Source: an uncultured Oscillospiraceae bacterium
GTDB lineage: Bacteria; Bacillota; Clostridia; Oscillospirales; Oscillospiraceae
NCBI GenBank assembly: GCA_947631805.1
Contig: CANRNA010000128.1
Span: 1 to 5,512, forward strand
Reading direction: 5' to 3'
Length of the DNA: 5,512 nt
The notes below the pieces were generated by a model. That model was not told the origin of the DNA. It saw only the letters and a list, made by a program, of their open reading frames with translations, and searched no databases. Below are positions 5,331 through 5,512 of the stretch, in pieces. Made by a program: the position numbers and the translations under genes. Every line of letters begins with the position of its first letter. Within the stretch, counting starts at the first letter, position 1.

Positions 5331-5342
5331 TAAATCGTTTTC
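5331..5342. promoter_or_regulatory. Degenerate second LacI-type operator in the repressor leader
   Basis: TAAATCGTTTTC matches the perfect palindrome at 5463-5474 in 10 of 12 positions and keeps the central CpG. It lies between the repressor promoter and its ribosome site. There it could act as a roadblock, or as an auxiliary operator for looping: the two centres are 132 bp apart. Confidence 0.4.
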
Positions 5343-5374
5343 CTAATTTGTGTAATCGGACGAAGCGAATTTCA

Positions 5375-5403
5375 TTGACATTGGTTTTTGTCGATGATAT
5401 CAT
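5375..5403 (+). promoter_or_regulatory. Strong rightward sigma-A promoter for a gene beyond the window
   Basis: On the plus strand a perfect TTGACA (5375-5380) is followed after exactly 17 nt by TATCAT (5398-5403), one mismatch from TATAAT. Transcription would start near 5410 and run off the right edge; no start codon with a ribosome site appears before 5512, so the leader exceeds 100 nt. The -10 overlaps the perfect palindrome ATGATATCAT (5394-5403). Confidence 0.65.
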
Positions 5404-5411
5404 TTGGGTAA

Positions 5412-5440
5412 ATTATACAAGAAATATCCGCATATTGCAA
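5412..5440 (-). promoter_or_regulatory. Sigma-A promoter of the LacI-family gene
   Basis: On the minus strand TTGCAA (5440-5435), with four of six consensus bases, lies 17 nt before a perfect TATAAT (5417-5412). Transcription would start near 5405, giving a 95-nt leader that contains the degenerate operator and the AGGAGG site. It faces the rightward promoter, the two -10 elements being only 8 bp apart. Confidence 0.7.
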
Positions 5441-5458
5441 GAGCTGATTTGTTTATAG

Positions 5459-5478
5459 ATAGTAAAACGTTTTATTAT
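5459..5478. promoter_or_regulatory. LacI-family operator palindrome
   Basis: TAAAACGTTTTA (5463-5474) is a perfect 12-bp palindrome with central CpG. The symmetry extends to 20 bp with one mismatched pair. This matches the general operator form of LacI/GalR/CcpA-family proteins. It lies upstream of the repressor promoter and about 59 bp inside the predicted rightward transcript. It also falls between a weaker rightward -35/-10 pair (TTGTTT 5449-5454, TATTAT 5473-5478). Confidence 0.7.
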
Positions 5479-5512
5479 ATCGCGCCTTCTCCGTTCCATT
5501 CTATCCACACAT

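Noticed and set aside
4441..5346. Plus-strand frame of 301 codons opposite the LacI-family gene
   Set aside because: It is the antisense shadow of a clear LacI-family protein and has no domain or ribosome site.
5385..5395. Spo0A-box-like TTTTTGTCGAT in the repressor leader
   Set aside because: It matches the core TGTCGAA in 6 of 7 positions as a single copy. Such a match is likely by chance and nothing else here points to Spo0A control.
5311..5403. N-terminal extension of the LacI-family protein from 5403
   Set aside because: The added 31 residues precede the normal domain start and have no ribosome site, while AAAGGAGG sits correctly before 5310.

Overview
The window looks like chromosomal DNA of a GC-rich low-G+C-phylum bacterium (Firmicutes/Bacillota, class Clostridia, plausibly the Oscillospiraceae). 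The basis is indirect: strong AGGAGG-type ribosome sites, AT-rich sigma-A promoters between GC-rich genes, an AbrB/SpoVT-type regulator, a Firmicutes-style arginyl-tRNA synthetase, and a DUF1934 (YwiB-like) gene overlapping argS, as ywiB neighbours argS in Bacillus subtilis. The taxon is an inference. I see no mobile element, CRISPR array, tRNA or rRNA.

Layout. (1) Positions 1-637, minus strand: an ECF sigma factor followed, with an 8-nt overlap, by a gene cut by the left edge that may encode its partner. (2) Positions 638-979: no convincing gene, but a sigma-gene promoter candidate and three strong hairpins with U-tracts pointing in different directions. (3) Positions 980-1171, plus strand: a small ORF with an excellent ribosome site that runs antisense into the next gene; doubtful. 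(4) 1111-1359, minus: an 82-aa AbrB-type regulator with a C-terminal four-cysteine motif and its own promoter. (5) 1535-3638, minus: a two-gene DUF1934-argS operon with overlapping stop and start. (6) 3761-4171, plus: an unrecognised acidic 136-aa protein, divergent from the DUF1934-argS operon. Both are served by coincident, opposed promoters built on one 24-bp inverted repeat. (7) 4225-4260: a bidirectional terminator. (8) 4297-5310, minus: a LacI-family repressor. (9) 5311-5512: a regulatory region with opposed promoters for the repressor and for a gene beyond the right edge, flanked by two operator-like sites with central CpG.

How it fits together. The tRNA-charging operon is housekeeping. 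The sigma factor, AbrB protein and LacI repressor are three independent regulators. The LacI gene probably controls itself and a divergent, probably sugar-related operon just outside the window, through two operators about 132 bp apart, as in gal-type looping. No multi-gene novel system is evident. The most interesting points are the two opposed-promoter modules, a Thr in place of the first His of the ArgRS HIGH motif, the orphan small ORF, and the hairpin cluster.
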